Below, piece by piece: positions 25,804 through 34,608 of a stretch of DNA of 64,000 bases. The notes under the pieces were generated by a model. That model searched no databases. It was not told the DNA's origin and saw only the letters and a list, made by a program, of their open reading frames with translations. Each line of letters opens with the position of its first letter. Position 1 is the first letter of the stretch. The stretch lies in assembly GCA_902777325.1 (NCBI GenBank), contig CACYTH010000004.1, positions 144,027-208,026 on the forward strand, in the 5' to 3' direction. Made by a program: the position numbers and the translations under genes. This stretch comes from an uncultured Coriobacteriaceae bacterium (lineage in GTDB: Bacteria; Actinomycetota; Coriobacteriia; Coriobacteriales; Atopobiaceae).

Positions 25804-25917
25804 CTGGCAAGAAAATCCGAGGCTGGTGCAGTCGCGGCAACGGGGCGGAAAGATAATCCGAGGCTGGTGCACTCGCGCCCAGAATCCAGTGCACCACGTG
25901 CGCAGTTTTCTTGCCAG
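25804..25917. repeat. Inverted repeat enclosing a duplicated 17-bp motif
   Basis: CTGGCAAGAAAA (25804-25815) and its complement (25906-25917) enclose two copies of AATCCGAGGCTGGTGCA (25814-25830, 25855-25871) spaced 41 bp apart. It occupies much of the 308-base gap between the carboxypeptidase and the FeS operon. No gene is seen here. Confidence 0.7.
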
Positions 25918-25931
25918 ACGCCCCACGCAAA

Positions 25932-25961
25932 GGGAGGGCCGCCCTCTCGAGCAGCCCTCCC
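25932..25961 (-). terminator. Hairpin ending the FeS-flavoprotein operon
   Basis: GGGAGGGC (25932-25939) pairs with GCCCTCCC (25954-25961); on the minus strand it is followed by TTTGC. It lies 25 bases after the operon's last stop codon. Confidence 0.6.
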
Positions 25962-25986
25962 CCGTCACTCCTTTGCACCTGAAGCG

Positions 25987-28044
25987 CTACACCAGCTGGG
26001 TCACGCGCTCCACAGCCGGGAAGCTCCGCATGGCTCCCGTCGGGCAGGCCTCCACGCACTTGAGGCAGCTCGCGCAGAAGGTGCGCGCCTCCTCCGGCAC
26101 CATGGGGTTGACCACCGTGGAGAAGCCGCGGTTGTACAGCCCCAGGAAGGTCTTGCCCACAACCTGGTCGCAGGTGCGGTAGCAAAGGCCGCAGAGCACG
26201 CACTTGTCCGGGTCGTGCACGATGACCTCGCTCACAACCGGCACGTCCTCGCGGTCGTGCATCTCGCCGGCAAACCTCTCGGGCTCCACGTTAAAGCGGT
26301 TGGCAAACTTGATCAGGCGGCAGTCGTAGTAGTCGTGGCAGCCGCACTCCAGGCACCTCGACGCCTCGCGCTGCGCCTGCTCCTCGGTAAAGCCAAAGTA
26401 GATCGGCTCAAAGTTGTCGCGACGCTCCTCGGGGGTGAGGCCCGGCATCTTCTCGCGCTTCTGCTTGGGCTCGTCCTCAAAGTCCTCGGGAGTCTTCTCC
26501 TGCGTCACAAAGTACGGCACCTGCGCGCGCACCTCGTCGCCCTCGAGGAAGTTGTTGATGCAGAGGGCCGCCTTCTGCGCCTCGGCGATGGCCTGGATGG
26601 CAATGCCGGCGCCACGGTTGGTCACGTCGCCCGCCGCAAACACGTTGTCGAAGGCCGTGCGGAAGGTCATCTCGTCGCAGGCGATGGTGCCGCGCTGGGT
26701 GAGAAGCTCCTCCGCCACAGCACCCGCGCAGTCGGCGCCCTGGCCAATGGCCATGAGCACGTCGTCCACGGGGATGTCCTCGGTTGCGCCCTCCACGGGC
26801 ACGGGGCGGCGGCGACCAGAGGCGTCCGGCTCGCCCAGCTCCATGACCTGCAGCTTCATGCCGGTCACGTGGCCGTCCTCGCCATAGAACTCAATCGGAT
26901 TGGTGAGGAACTTGAAGGTCACGCCCTCCTCCTCGGCCTCCTCGATCTCGATGTCGGCCGCGGGCATCTCGGCACGCGTGCGCCGGTAGACCACGTAGAC
27001 CTCCTTGGCGCCCAGGCGCACGGCGGTGCGGCAGCAGTCCATGGCGGTGTTGCCTCCGCCGCAGACGGCCACGCGCTCGCCCAGCGTGGGACGCTCGCCC
27101 AGGCCCAGACGCTCGAGAAAGTCGATGCCGCCATGCACGCCGGCGAGGTCCTCGCCCGGCACGCGCATGTTCATCGAGCGCCAGGCGCCCATCGCCAGAA
27201 GCACCGCGTCGTACTCGGCGCGCAGCGCGTCAAACTGGATGTCGCGGCCCAGCTTGACGCCATTTACCATCTCAACACCGGCGTCGGCGATGATCTGGAT
27301 CTCGCGGTCGAGCACGGCCTTGGGCAGGCGGTACTCGGGGATGCCGTAGCGCAGCATGCCGCCCATCTTGGGCTGCTGGTCAAAGATGGTGACCGCGTGG
27401 CCGTAGCGGCGCAGGAAGTACGCCGCGGTCAGGCCGGCAGGGCCGCCGCCGATGATAGCCACGCGCTTGCCGGTGTCGGGCTCGCACTGCACCACGTACG
27501 GGTCGCCGTCGGCCTCGATCTTGTCGGCGGCAAAGGCCTTGAGGAAGGCGATGGAGATGGGCTCCTCCACCATCTTGCGGCGGCAGGCGTCCTCGCAGGG
27601 GTGCGGGCACACGCGGCCGATGGAGGCGGGCAGCGGGAAGGCCTCGTACACGGTGGAGACCGCGTCCTTGTAGCGGCCCTCGCGGATCTCGCCCACGTAC
27701 TTCTGGCAGTCGGTCATGGCCGGGCAGTTGAGCTTGCAGGGCCCACGGCAGTCGCCGGTGTGGTCGGAGAGCAGGAGCTCCAGCGCGGTCTTGCGCGCGC
27801 GGTCGACGCGCTCGGAGTGCAGGTGGACCACATAGCCCTCCTGCGGACGGGCGGAGCAGGCGCGCAGCAGCTTGGGCACGCCCTCCACCTCCACGAGGCA
27901 GACGCCGCAGGCGCCATAGATGGCGGTACGCTTGTCAAAGCAGAGCGTGGGGATCTCGATCCCGGCCCTGGTTGCGGACGTGAGAATGGTGTCGGAAGGC
28001 TCCGCGATCACTTCCACGCCGTCGATGGTGTACTTGATGGACAT
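25987..28044 (-). CDS. GltD-like NAD(P)H oxidoreductase fused to FeS domains (StnC-like)
   Basis: 685 residues. The N-terminus is a NuoG-like [2Fe-2S] domain (C35, C46, C49, C63) followed by a His/Cys cluster region (SDHTGDCRGPCKLNCP, about 93-108). A glutamate-synthase small-subunit (GltD/NfnB-like) module follows: FAD motif IIGGGPAGLTAAYFL near 197, NAD(P) motif CGGGNTAMD near 328 and VYRRTRAEMPA, which suggests NADPH. The C-terminus has two [4Fe-4S] motifs (CVLCGLCYRTC, CASCLKCVEAC). Downstream in an operon with NuoF- and NuoE-like subunits. The set resembles the Sporomusa-type electron-bifurcating transhydrogenase, but it could serve another acceptor. Confidence 0.85.
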   Translation of the reverse strand: MSIKYTIDGVEVIAEPSDTILTSATRAGIEIPTLCFDKRTAIYGACGVCLVEVEGVPKLLRACSARPQEGYVVHLHSERVDRARKTALELLLSDHTGDCRGPCKLNCPAMTDCQKYVGEIREGRYKDAVSTVYEAFPLPASIGRVCPHPCEDACRRKMVEEPISIAFLKAFAADKIEADGDPYVVQCEPDTGKRVAIIGGGPAGLTAAYFLRRYGHAVTIFDQQPKMGGMLRYGIPEYRLPKAVLDREIQIIADAGVEMVNGVKLGRDIQFDALRAEYDAVLLAMGAWRSMNMRVPGEDLAGVHGGIDFLERLGLGERPTLGERVAVCGGGNTAMDCCRTAVRLGAKEVYVVYRRTRAEMPAADIEIEEAEEEGVTFKFLTNPIEFYGEDGHVTGMKLQVMELGEPDASGRRRPVPVEGATEDIPVDDVLMAIGQGADCAGAVAEELLTQRGTIACDEMTFRTAFDNVFAAGDVTNRGAGIAIQAIAEAQKAALCINNFLEGDEVRAQVPYFVTQEKTPEDFEDEPKQKREKMPGLTPEERRDNFEPIYFGFTEEQAQREASRCLECGCHDYYDCRLIKFANRFNVEPERFAGEMHDREDVPVVSEVIVHDPDKCVLCGLCYRTCDQVVGKTFLGLYNRGFSTVVNPMVPEEARTFCASCLKCVEACPTGAMRSFPAVERVTQLV

Positions 28045-28062
28045 GATGATGTGCCTCCCTTC

Positions 28063-29832
28063 CTACCTGACCTGAACGGCGCCAAAGCGGCAGGCCGTCT
28101 TGCAGTTGCCGCACTTGATGCAGAGCGTGGGGTCGATCTTGTGCGGGCTCTTGCGCTCGCCCGAGATGGCCTGCACCGGGCACTGCCGCGCGCAGGCCGT
28201 GCAGCCCACGCACTTGTCCTGGTCGATGTAGTAGGTGATGAGCTCGCGGCACTCGCCTGCCGGGCAGCGGTGCTCGGCGATGTGCGCCTCAAACTCGTCG
28301 CGGAAGTAGCGGATGGTGGTGAGCACCGGGTTGGGCGCCGTCTGGCCCAGGCCGCAGAGCGCGCCGTCCTTGATGGCGTAGCAGAGCTCCTCGAGCTTCT
28401 CGATGTCGCCCTCCTCGCCCTTGCCGTCCACCACGCGGGAAAGAATCTCAAGCATGCGTTTGGTGCCCAGGCGGCAGTGGACGCACTTTCCGCAGCTCTC
28501 CTTGGCCGTGAAGTCGAGGAAGAAGCGGGCCATGCCCACCATGCAGGTGCTCTCGTCCATGACGACCATGCCGCCGGAGCCCATGATGGCGCCCGTGGCG
28601 GAGAGCTCAGCGTAGTCGATGATGGTGTCGAGCTTTGAGGCGGGCACGCAGCCGCCGGAGGGGCCGCCCAGCTGGACCGCCTTGAACTCCTTGTTGTCGC
28701 GGATGCCGCCACCGATGTCAAAGATGACCTCGCGCAGCGTGGTGCCCATGGGCACCTCCACCAGGCCGCCGCGGCGGATCTTGCCGGAGAGGGCGAAGAC
28801 CTTGGTGCCTTTGGAGTTCTCCGTGCCCATGGCGGCGTACGCGGCGCCGCCATTGACGATGATCCACGCCACGTTGGCGTAGGTCTCGACGTTGTTGATG
28901 TTGGAGGGCTTGAGCCAGTAGCCGGCCTGCGCCGGGAAGGGCGGCTTGAGGCGCGGCATGCCGCGCTTGCCCTCGAGCGACTCGATGAGGGCGGTCTCCT
29001 CGCCGCAGACGAAGGCACCCGCGCCGGCCTTGATGCGCAGCGTGCAGCTGAAGTCGCTGCCCAGGATGTTGTCGCCCAGGTAGCCGCGCGCGGTGGCGTC
29101 CTCGATGGCCTTGCGCAGGCGGATGATGGCCAGCGGGTACTCCGCGCGCACGTAGACGATGCCCTCGCTCGCACCGATGCTGTAGGCGCCGATGAGCATG
29201 CCCTCGATGAGGCTGTGCGGGTCGCCCTCGATGACGGCGCGGTCCATGAAGGCGCCGGGGTCGCCCTCGTCCGCGTTGCAGATGAGGTACTTCTGGCCGG
29301 TCTCGTCGGGCTTGGCGTCGCGGGCGGCACGCCACTTGAAGGCCGTGGGAAAGCCCGCGCCTCCGCGGCCGCGCAGGCCGGCCACGTCGATCTCGTGGAT
29401 GACGTCCTCCTGGCTCATGCCGGTGGTGAGGATCTTGGTGATGGCCTGGTAGCCGCCGTGGGCCAGGTAGTCTTCGATGCTCTCGGGGTCGATGATGCCG
29501 CAGTCGCGCAGGGCGATGCGGGTCTGCTTGTCCAGGAACTCGGCGTCCTCGGCGGAGATGCGCAGGCCGTCAACGAGCGAGAGGTCACCCGTGGTTGCGG
29601 CCTGGTAGATCTTGTCGGCATCCTTGGCCTGGACCTTTACCAGGCGGTGCAGTGCGCCTTCGTCGTCGTAGAGGTCGACGATGGGCTCGAGGAAGCACAT
29701 GCCGTTGCAGCCGGTGATGCCCAGCTCGACGCCCGTGGGGTTGGCCTCGGCCAGCAGCTCCTGAAGGCGGGTGTGCACGGCTCCGGCGCCGGCGGCCAGG
29801 CCGCAGCTGCCCTCTCCTACGATAAGCCTCAT
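28063..29832 (-). CDS. NuoF/HydB-like NADH-binding flavoprotein subunit (StnB-like)
   Basis: 589 residues. An N-terminal thioredoxin-like [2Fe-2S] domain (GSCGLAAGA, C10; GCNGMC, C42/C46) is followed by the 51-kDa flavoprotein domain with FMN loop GLRGRGGAGFP (153-163) and NADH/FMN segment GAGAFVCGEETALIESLEGK near 271. Then come the [4Fe-4S] motif SCGKCVHCR (C448, C451, C454) and two C-terminal ferredoxin motifs (CVGCTACARQC, CIKCGNCKTAC). This architecture is that of HydB subunits of bifurcating complexes. Its start overlaps the upstream gene's stop by four bases. Confidence 0.92.
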   Translation of the reverse strand: MRLIVGEGSCGLAAGAGAVHTRLQELLAEANPTGVELGITGCNGMCFLEPIVDLYDDEGALHRLVKVQAKDADKIYQAATTGDLSLVDGLRISAEDAEFLDKQTRIALRDCGIIDPESIEDYLAHGGYQAITKILTTGMSQEDVIHEIDVAGLRGRGGAGFPTAFKWRAARDAKPDETGQKYLICNADEGDPGAFMDRAVIEGDPHSLIEGMLIGAYSIGASEGIVYVRAEYPLAIIRLRKAIEDATARGYLGDNILGSDFSCTLRIKAGAGAFVCGEETALIESLEGKRGMPRLKPPFPAQAGYWLKPSNINNVETYANVAWIIVNGGAAYAAMGTENSKGTKVFALSGKIRRGGLVEVPMGTTLREVIFDIGGGIRDNKEFKAVQLGGPSGGCVPASKLDTIIDYAELSATGAIMGSGGMVVMDESTCMVGMARFFLDFTAKESCGKCVHCRLGTKRMLEILSRVVDGKGEEGDIEKLEELCYAIKDGALCGLGQTAPNPVLTTIRYFRDEFEAHIAEHRCPAGECRELITYYIDQDKCVGCTACARQCPVQAISGERKSPHKIDPTLCIKCGNCKTACRFGAVQVR

Positions 29833-30329
29833 GCGGACGCACCTCCCTCGGCGGACTCGGCGGCCAGCGAACGCAGGACCTTCTTTGCCTTGTCGGGCGT
29901 GAGGCTGCTGTACGTGGTGCCGTTGATCATCATGACGGGCGAGAGCGAGCAGCAGCCCAGGCAGGCCACGTGCTCCAGCGAGAAGAGGCCGTCGGGCGTG
30001 GTCTCGCCGTCGTGGATGCCCAGCTCGTCGGAGATTGCCGCGGAGATGAGCTCGGAGCCGTTGACGTGGCAGGCGGTGCCCTGGCAGAGCATGATGAGGT
30101 GCTTGCCCACCGGCTCGAGCCGGAACTGCGCGTAGAAGGTGGCCACGCCCACGATGGTGGCGATGGGCGTGCCGGTTCGCTGGGCGATGTACTCCATGGC
30201 GTCCATGGGCAGGTAGCCGTAGGCCTCCTGCGTCTCCTGCAGGATGGCGATCAGGCTGCCGGGCACGTCGGCGTAGGTATCGAGCGTGGGCTCGATGAGC
30301 GACAGGTCGCTCGGATTTTGCTTCGACAT
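29829..30329 (-). CDS. NuoE/HydC-like [2Fe-2S] subunit (StnA-like)
   Basis: 166 residues from the ATG at 30329, which has AGGGGGA six bases upstream; an ATG at 30335 sits too close to that site. The 24-kDa subunit pattern is clear: TYADVPGSLIAILQETQEAY, the FYAQF segment, and [2Fe-2S] cysteines in LCQGTACHVNG and HVACLGCCSLSP. It is the first gene of the three-subunit operon and passes electrons from the NADH flavoprotein. Confidence 0.92.
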   Translation of the reverse strand: MSKQNPSDLSLIEPTLDTYADVPGSLIAILQETQEAYGYLPMDAMEYIAQRTGTPIATIVGVATFYAQFRLEPVGKHLIMLCQGTACHVNGSELISAAISDELGIHDGETTPDGLFSLEHVACLGCCSLSPVMMINGTTYSSLTPDKAKKVLRSLAAESAEGGASA

Positions 30330-30491
30330 ACGCATTCCCCCTAGGGTATGTTGAGAGCCTAACTTGGCCACTATACGTGAGGAATGGCGGGGGTTGCGAA
30401 ATCGGTCACGTAATCTCACCTGATGGAAATGCTTCGGTAAAGATTGGGAGAGTGTGCCTTCTTAAATGTGACTCGCTTATATATGTACCTC

Positions 30492-30569
30492 CGGGGACAA
30501 AATCTATCGATCGTCCTTCCAGCCTGTACGCGGGGACAAAATCTATCGATCGTCCTTCCAGCCTGTACG
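30492..30569 (+). repeat. 39-bp perfect tandem duplication
   Basis: A 39-bp unit beginning CGGGGACAAAATC and ending GCCTGTACG occurs twice head to tail (30492-30530, 30531-30569), 45 bases before the Nudix gene. Each unit contains the palindrome ATCGAT. The sequence is AT-richer than its surroundings. Confidence 0.9.
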
Positions 30570-30614
30570 ATCGCGTACAATCCCATGGACCACATCGCAT
30601 CCGAGGAGTTCTAC

Positions 30615-31007
30615 ATGAAAACCATCCATGTTGTCGCAGCCATTATTCAGCAGAACGGGCGCATCCTTGCCACTCAACGTGGCTATGGCGAGTACAAAGA
30701 TGGATGGGAGTTTCCCGGTGGCAAGATCGAAGGCGATGAAACTCCCGAACAGGCCATAATCCGAGAGATACGCGAAGAACTCGCCATGGAGATACAGGTT
30801 GAGCGCCACGTTGTTGACGTGGCCTGGGACTACCCCACATTCCATTTGGAAATGCGCTGCTTCCTATGCACTATCTCCGAGGGATCGCCACACCTTTTGG
30901 AGCACGAGGCCGCTCGTTGGCTGGAACCGTCTGACATCGACTCAGTGGACTGGCTTCCCGCGGACGTTCTGGTCGTTGACGCACTTAAAGCACAGTCTGT
31001 GGTCTAG
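30615..31007 (+). CDS. MutT-like Nudix hydrolase ((deoxy)nucleoside triphosphate pyrophosphohydrolase)
   Basis: 130 residues. The Nudix box runs from GGKIEGDETPEQAIIREI (G35 onward) to REELAMEI, with the full GX5EX7REUXEXGU pattern apart from Met-for-Gly near its end. It hydrolyses nucleoside triphosphates; typical substrates are oxidised or modified dNTPs. ATG 30615 has GAGGAG upstream. Codon use is AT-richer than neighbours, like the convergent helicase gene 28 bases downstream. Such a Nudix gene next to DUF3427 helicases recurs in bacterial genomes as far as I recall, so the two probably form one accessory module. Confidence 0.9.
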   Translation: MKTIHVVAAIIQQNGRILATQRGYGEYKDGWEFPGGKIEGDETPEQAIIREIREELAMEIQVERHVVDVAWDYPTFHLEMRCFLCTISEGSPHLLEHEAARWLEPSDIDSVDWLPADVLVVDALKAQSVV

Positions 31008-31035
31008 GCTCAGCGGTTACACAGTAAGTCACGCC

Positions 31036-34000
31036 TCATCCAGAGGTAATGTAGTCATAAAGCTCGTCAGCAACAGGCGTGAGCAGGTCGTATTCTATTT
31101 CCACAGCTGGCTTATCGGTTCCGGCCATGATGATGGGGGTAAAGCGACCCGTTGGCATCATCTCTCCCAGATAGTAGAACTCTTTTGACTCAGCATCACT
31201 TTTGTTCTTGCGAACAAATAGGTGCGTGCGCATGCCGTTGCTCTCGACATTCTTCAAGCGCTCGATCTCAGGTGAGTTCATGTTTCGAGGCTGCTTGGAG
31301 ATTGCGATCAATCGTGATGGAGTAACGAACCTATCCTGATAGCGAATGCTATCGGCAATATCGTCGCCCTTCTCGTAATTGATAAATACTGGGAAGGTGT
31401 TCGTGTCAGCATCGTACTTGTAGCCGCCAATGTTTTGGCCGTTGACATTTTGGTGCCATTCAAGAATTCGGCATACATCCTCATAGGTGTATTTCTGATA
31501 TAGCACTAGGCTTGTGTCTCTGTAGTTCTGCGCGAATCGCTTGCCGTGGATAAAGATCCCGTAATCCACGACCTCCTCTAACTGACTCTTGAATTCGGGG
31601 TCCATCAAAGCACGTGCAAAGGTGTCCGAAATCTCGAAGTCTCGATCCCCGGAAGCCAAGAAAGTGCAGAGAGAGAAGGTGTTAGCTTGTCCGCCCGTAA
31701 GAAAAGCAGAGCTTAAAACGTTCCTCACTGAGCAAGCGGCTGTTGGAAGAGACTGATGCTCCTCATGAACTGCGCGTTCATAAGCCTCTCGCGAGACAAT
31801 CGGTGATGCTAGAAGCATCTTAAGCAGCAAGAGATCCTGCACTCGTTTGCCCGAAGCAAGTTTCTGTGAAACAAAGCGCAGCATCTGCTCTTGAGTTTTA
31901 GTGAACTTGGTTTCGTATTCGCGCTCATATTTAGTTAGAAATGCGTGATATGAACCAAGTCTATTGTTGGAGAAAATGAGCTGTACGTCGATAGCACCAT
32001 TCTCATAGAAGTCCATCAATGTCGGAATGCGTCCAAGCATGTTCTTGAGAGCAACGTACTCATTGCGGACTAGCCTCACGGACCCAAACTTTTCTCGATC
32101 AATCAGCTGATAGATGCGTCGCTCGGAGACCTCATCAAAACTGATCGTTGAGCAGCCAGGGATTATTCGGTTTCCCTCACGTATGAATCTGCGCAGGTTG
32201 TCCTTGTTATAGGTGCGGTCTCCCGACAGTGCGATAGGAATCAGATAACTCTTCTTATAGTTGCCGATGAAATCGAGAACGAGAACGTAGTCTTTGCCTT
32301 CATGGAGTCTAAGGCCGCGACCAAGCTGTTGCACAAAGATGATTGCCGACTCGGTGGGCCTAAGCATGACGATGAGATTTACGGAGGGTATGTCAACACC
32401 TTCGTTGAAGATATCGACGGTGAAAATGAACTCAAGCCAGTCGTCGCGCTCTGAACGGTCGCATTCGAGTCGCTCTATAGCATCTTCGCGTTGTTGATCA
32501 GTCGAGCTACCATCAAGTGCTAGTGACCTATAACCTCGCTCGCAGAATAGACGTGCAAGACGATGAGCCTCTTCGGTTCGTGAGCAGAACACGAGCCCCC
32601 TTCGAACATTGTCCACGTCATATCGCTCGAGCTGTTCTATCACATGCTCAACACGCGCATCAGAAGTGAGCCGCGCGAAGTCGGCATAGTCATCGATTTC
32701 TTCGCCATCAACTTGCAGATCGTGAATTCCAAAGTAGTGGAACGGAGCCAACATATCCGCTTCTTGCGCGCGCTGCAAAGTGATTTGGTACGCAATGTTG
32801 TTGTCAAAGAAGTCATAGACGTTGAACTCATCATTGCGGGTTGGAGTGGCAGTCATTCCCAGCATAAAGCGAGGCTCAAAATGAGAAGCTATACGCTGAT
32901 AGCTACCAGCCCCCACGTGATGCGCCTCATCAAAGACCACATAGTCGAAGGTCTTGGGATCAAACTCTTCAAGATGACGCGACAACGACTGCACGGTAGA
33001 GAACAGGTAATTTGCATCAAGCTCACGCTCGCTACCCGTGTACAATCCGAGCTTATACTCCTGACCCACCACTCGAGCGAAGCTCGCTAATGCATCTCTT
33101 GCAATTCGTTCACGGTGGACAACGAACAGCATGCGTTTCGGTTTTACCTCAGCTACATCAAAAGCAGCGAGATAGGTCTTGCCTGTGCCCGTTGCAGAGA
33201 TTAGCAAGGCACGCGTTTTTCCTTCAGCCCTCAGGGCTCGCAGATTTGACAACGCTTCAGCCTGCATCTTGTTGGGGAAAACGTGAGGCTGCTCCTCCGC
33301 ATTTGAAGATGCCAGAGCATCCTCCCCCGTCTCGTGGAGGAAAGTGCTGTTACGAAATGCCGGACGCTTCCAACGTGCTCGATATGAAGAAAGCCATTCA
33401 TCCGTAACCGGCTTTGCGCTTGGAGAATTCCAAAGATTCTCGAAAGCATTTCTAGTTGCGTCACAGATGGCACCCTGCTGATAGCTTCTCACAAGCAGAT
33501 TCCACTCGGAGTTCGCCAGCAATGCTTCTTGCGTAAGATTCGAGCTGCCAATAACGAGCGTACGCATGCCCGATGAATCAAATAAGTAGCCCTTGGTATG
33601 CAAAGGACCCTCGTAAGCTTTCAGCTCAATATTCGAGAATCGGTTTAGCCTGGCAAGAGCATCGGGGTCGTTAAAGCTCAAATAGGTGCTAACCAGTACT
33701 CTTCCAGAAATATTCCGACGTTCGAGATCGAGAAGAGTCTTCAATAGAACGGTGACGCCGCTGTCGGTAACAAAGGCGACCGCAACGTCAAAGTGGTCGC
33801 ACCGCTGAAACTCCTGCTCAAGTGTTGATAGCACGTTCTCCGAAGCAGAGACATCATTGAACAGCAGCTTTGGAACAAATGGTGCTGAAGCATACGCCGT
33901 ACGATCAATAAAACCTGTTTGCAGAGACCGAAGATAATCGCGCTCGACTTCATTGGCAGTCGAATCTATATGCCTTCTGAAAGCCTCCGCATCATAGCCT

Positions 34001-34167
34001 TGAGTTTCGAGCTCAATCCTTCGTATACGATCACGCAAATCTGTTACCAACGGAAGCTCCTTCATCACCCCTCGCATCCCAACCAGGATAGCGACAAGAA
34101 GCTCAGAATGACTCATTCGATCAACAGACGGATCATGAATCACCCGGAGGGGTGTGTAGTAAAGCAT
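31036..34167 (-). CDS. PLD nuclease/SF2 helicase protein with DUF3427 domain
   Basis: 1043 residues. The N-terminal part has a phospholipase-D-type nuclease site, HTKGYLFD (H190, K192) followed by GSSN (207-210). The SF2 helicase core has Walker A ATGTGKT (325-331), DEAH (413-416), TATPTR (439-444), a helicase-C domain with QLGRGLRL and the arginine finger region. The C-terminal 400 residues match the DUF3427 type with a beta-rich end (YYLGEMMPTGRF). Base composition is markedly lower in GC than neighbours, suggesting recent transfer. Likely a DNA-acting defence or restriction-like enzyme; its partner is the convergent Nudix gene. Start ATG 34167 has a weak ribosome-binding site; an ATG at 34116 is an alternative. 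Confidence 0.88.
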   Translation of the reverse strand: MLYYTPLRVIHDPSVDRMSHSELLVAILVGMRGVMKELPLVTDLRDRIRRIELETQGYDAEAFRRHIDSTANEVERDYLRSLQTGFIDRTAYASAPFVPKLLFNDVSASENVLSTLEQEFQRCDHFDVAVAFVTDSGVTVLLKTLLDLERRNISGRVLVSTYLSFNDPDALARLNRFSNIELKAYEGPLHTKGYLFDSSGMRTLVIGSSNLTQEALLANSEWNLLVRSYQQGAICDATRNAFENLWNSPSAKPVTDEWLSSYRARWKRPAFRNSTFLHETGEDALASSNAEEQPHVFPNKMQAEALSNLRALRAEGKTRALLISATGTGKTYLAAFDVAEVKPKRMLFVVHRERIARDALASFARVVGQEYKLGLYTGSERELDANYLFSTVQSLSRHLEEFDPKTFDYVVFDEAHHVGAGSYQRIASHFEPRFMLGMTATPTRNDEFNVYDFFDNNIAYQITLQRAQEADMLAPFHYFGIHDLQVDGEEIDDYADFARLTSDARVEHVIEQLERYDVDNVRRGLVFCSRTEEAHRLARLFCERGYRSLALDGSSTDQQREDAIERLECDRSERDDWLEFIFTVDIFNEGVDIPSVNLIVMLRPTESAIIFVQQLGRGLRLHEGKDYVLVLDFIGNYKKSYLIPIALSGDRTYNKDNLRRFIREGNRIIPGCSTISFDEVSERRIYQLIDREKFGSVRLVRNEYVALKNMLGRIPTLMDFYENGAIDVQLIFSNNRLGSYHAFLTKYEREYETKFTKTQEQMLRFVSQKLASGKRVQDLLLLKMLLASPIVSREAYERAVHEEHQSLPTAACSVRNVLSSAFLTGGQANTFSLCTFLASGDRDFEISDTFARALMDPEFKSQLEEVVDYGIFIHGKRFAQNYRDTSLVLYQKYTYEDVCRILEWHQNVNGQNIGGYKYDADTNTFPVFINYEKGDDIADSIRYQDRFVTPSRLIAISKQPRNMNSPEIERLKNVESNGMRTHLFVRKNKSDAESKEFYYLGEMMPTGRFTPIIMAGTDKPAVEIEYDLLTPVADELYDYITSG

Positions 34168-34198
34168 TAAAGGGCCACTTTATTGTGAGAGCTGTCCG

Positions 34199-34507
34199 CT
34201 ACCTCCGCCTCTTCATCGGATCCGGCAGCTCCGCCAGCATCGCCTCGACCATTTCCGCGACGGCATCAGAATCTTCCACATCCACCACCAGCATCGGCGA
34301 CGCGCCGTCATACGGGATCTCCTCCATCGCAAGCGCGGCCCGCGAAGCGTCCGTCACCTTCACCAGAAACCGGTCGTCGTACACCCCGCCAAAGAGCTTG
34401 CCGCGCGCGTACAGCAGGTACTCCCCCATCATCTTGCGCGTGGCGACCTCGGGCACACCCGCGAGCAGCTCAAGCACGTATTCCAGGTATTCGGGTGACG
34501 ACGCCAT
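34199..34507 (-). CDS. TfoX/Sxy N-terminal domain protein
   Basis: 102 residues from the ATG at 34507 with AGGGGAG upstream. The TfoX-N pattern is visible: TRKMMGEYLLYARGKLFGGVYDD around residues 23-46 and FLVKVTDAS. Only the N-terminal domain of the competence regulator family is present, which is common for stand-alone versions of unknown role. Confidence 0.85.
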   Translation of the reverse strand: MASSPEYLEYVLELLAGVPEVATRKMMGEYLLYARGKLFGGVYDDRFLVKVTDASRAALAMEEIPYDGASPMLVVDVEDSDAVAEMVEAMLAELPDPMKRRR

Positions 34508-34608
34508 GTTCCGCTCCCCTCTGGCCCCTACGGACAGTCCACGTGCCAAGGCACATGCTAGTACGCCCAATTATGCGCCTGCTACAGAACATAGGCCCCA
34601 ACATCAGG

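Noticed and set aside
25720..28638. Long + strand open frame opposite the GltD-like and NuoF-like genes
   Set aside because: It is antisense to two clearly conserved FeS-flavoprotein genes; its protein is low-complexity (Val/Ala/His-rich) as expected from GC-rich codon shadows.
30492..30569. Mini CRISPR
   Set aside because: Only two head-to-tail units with no spacer between them.
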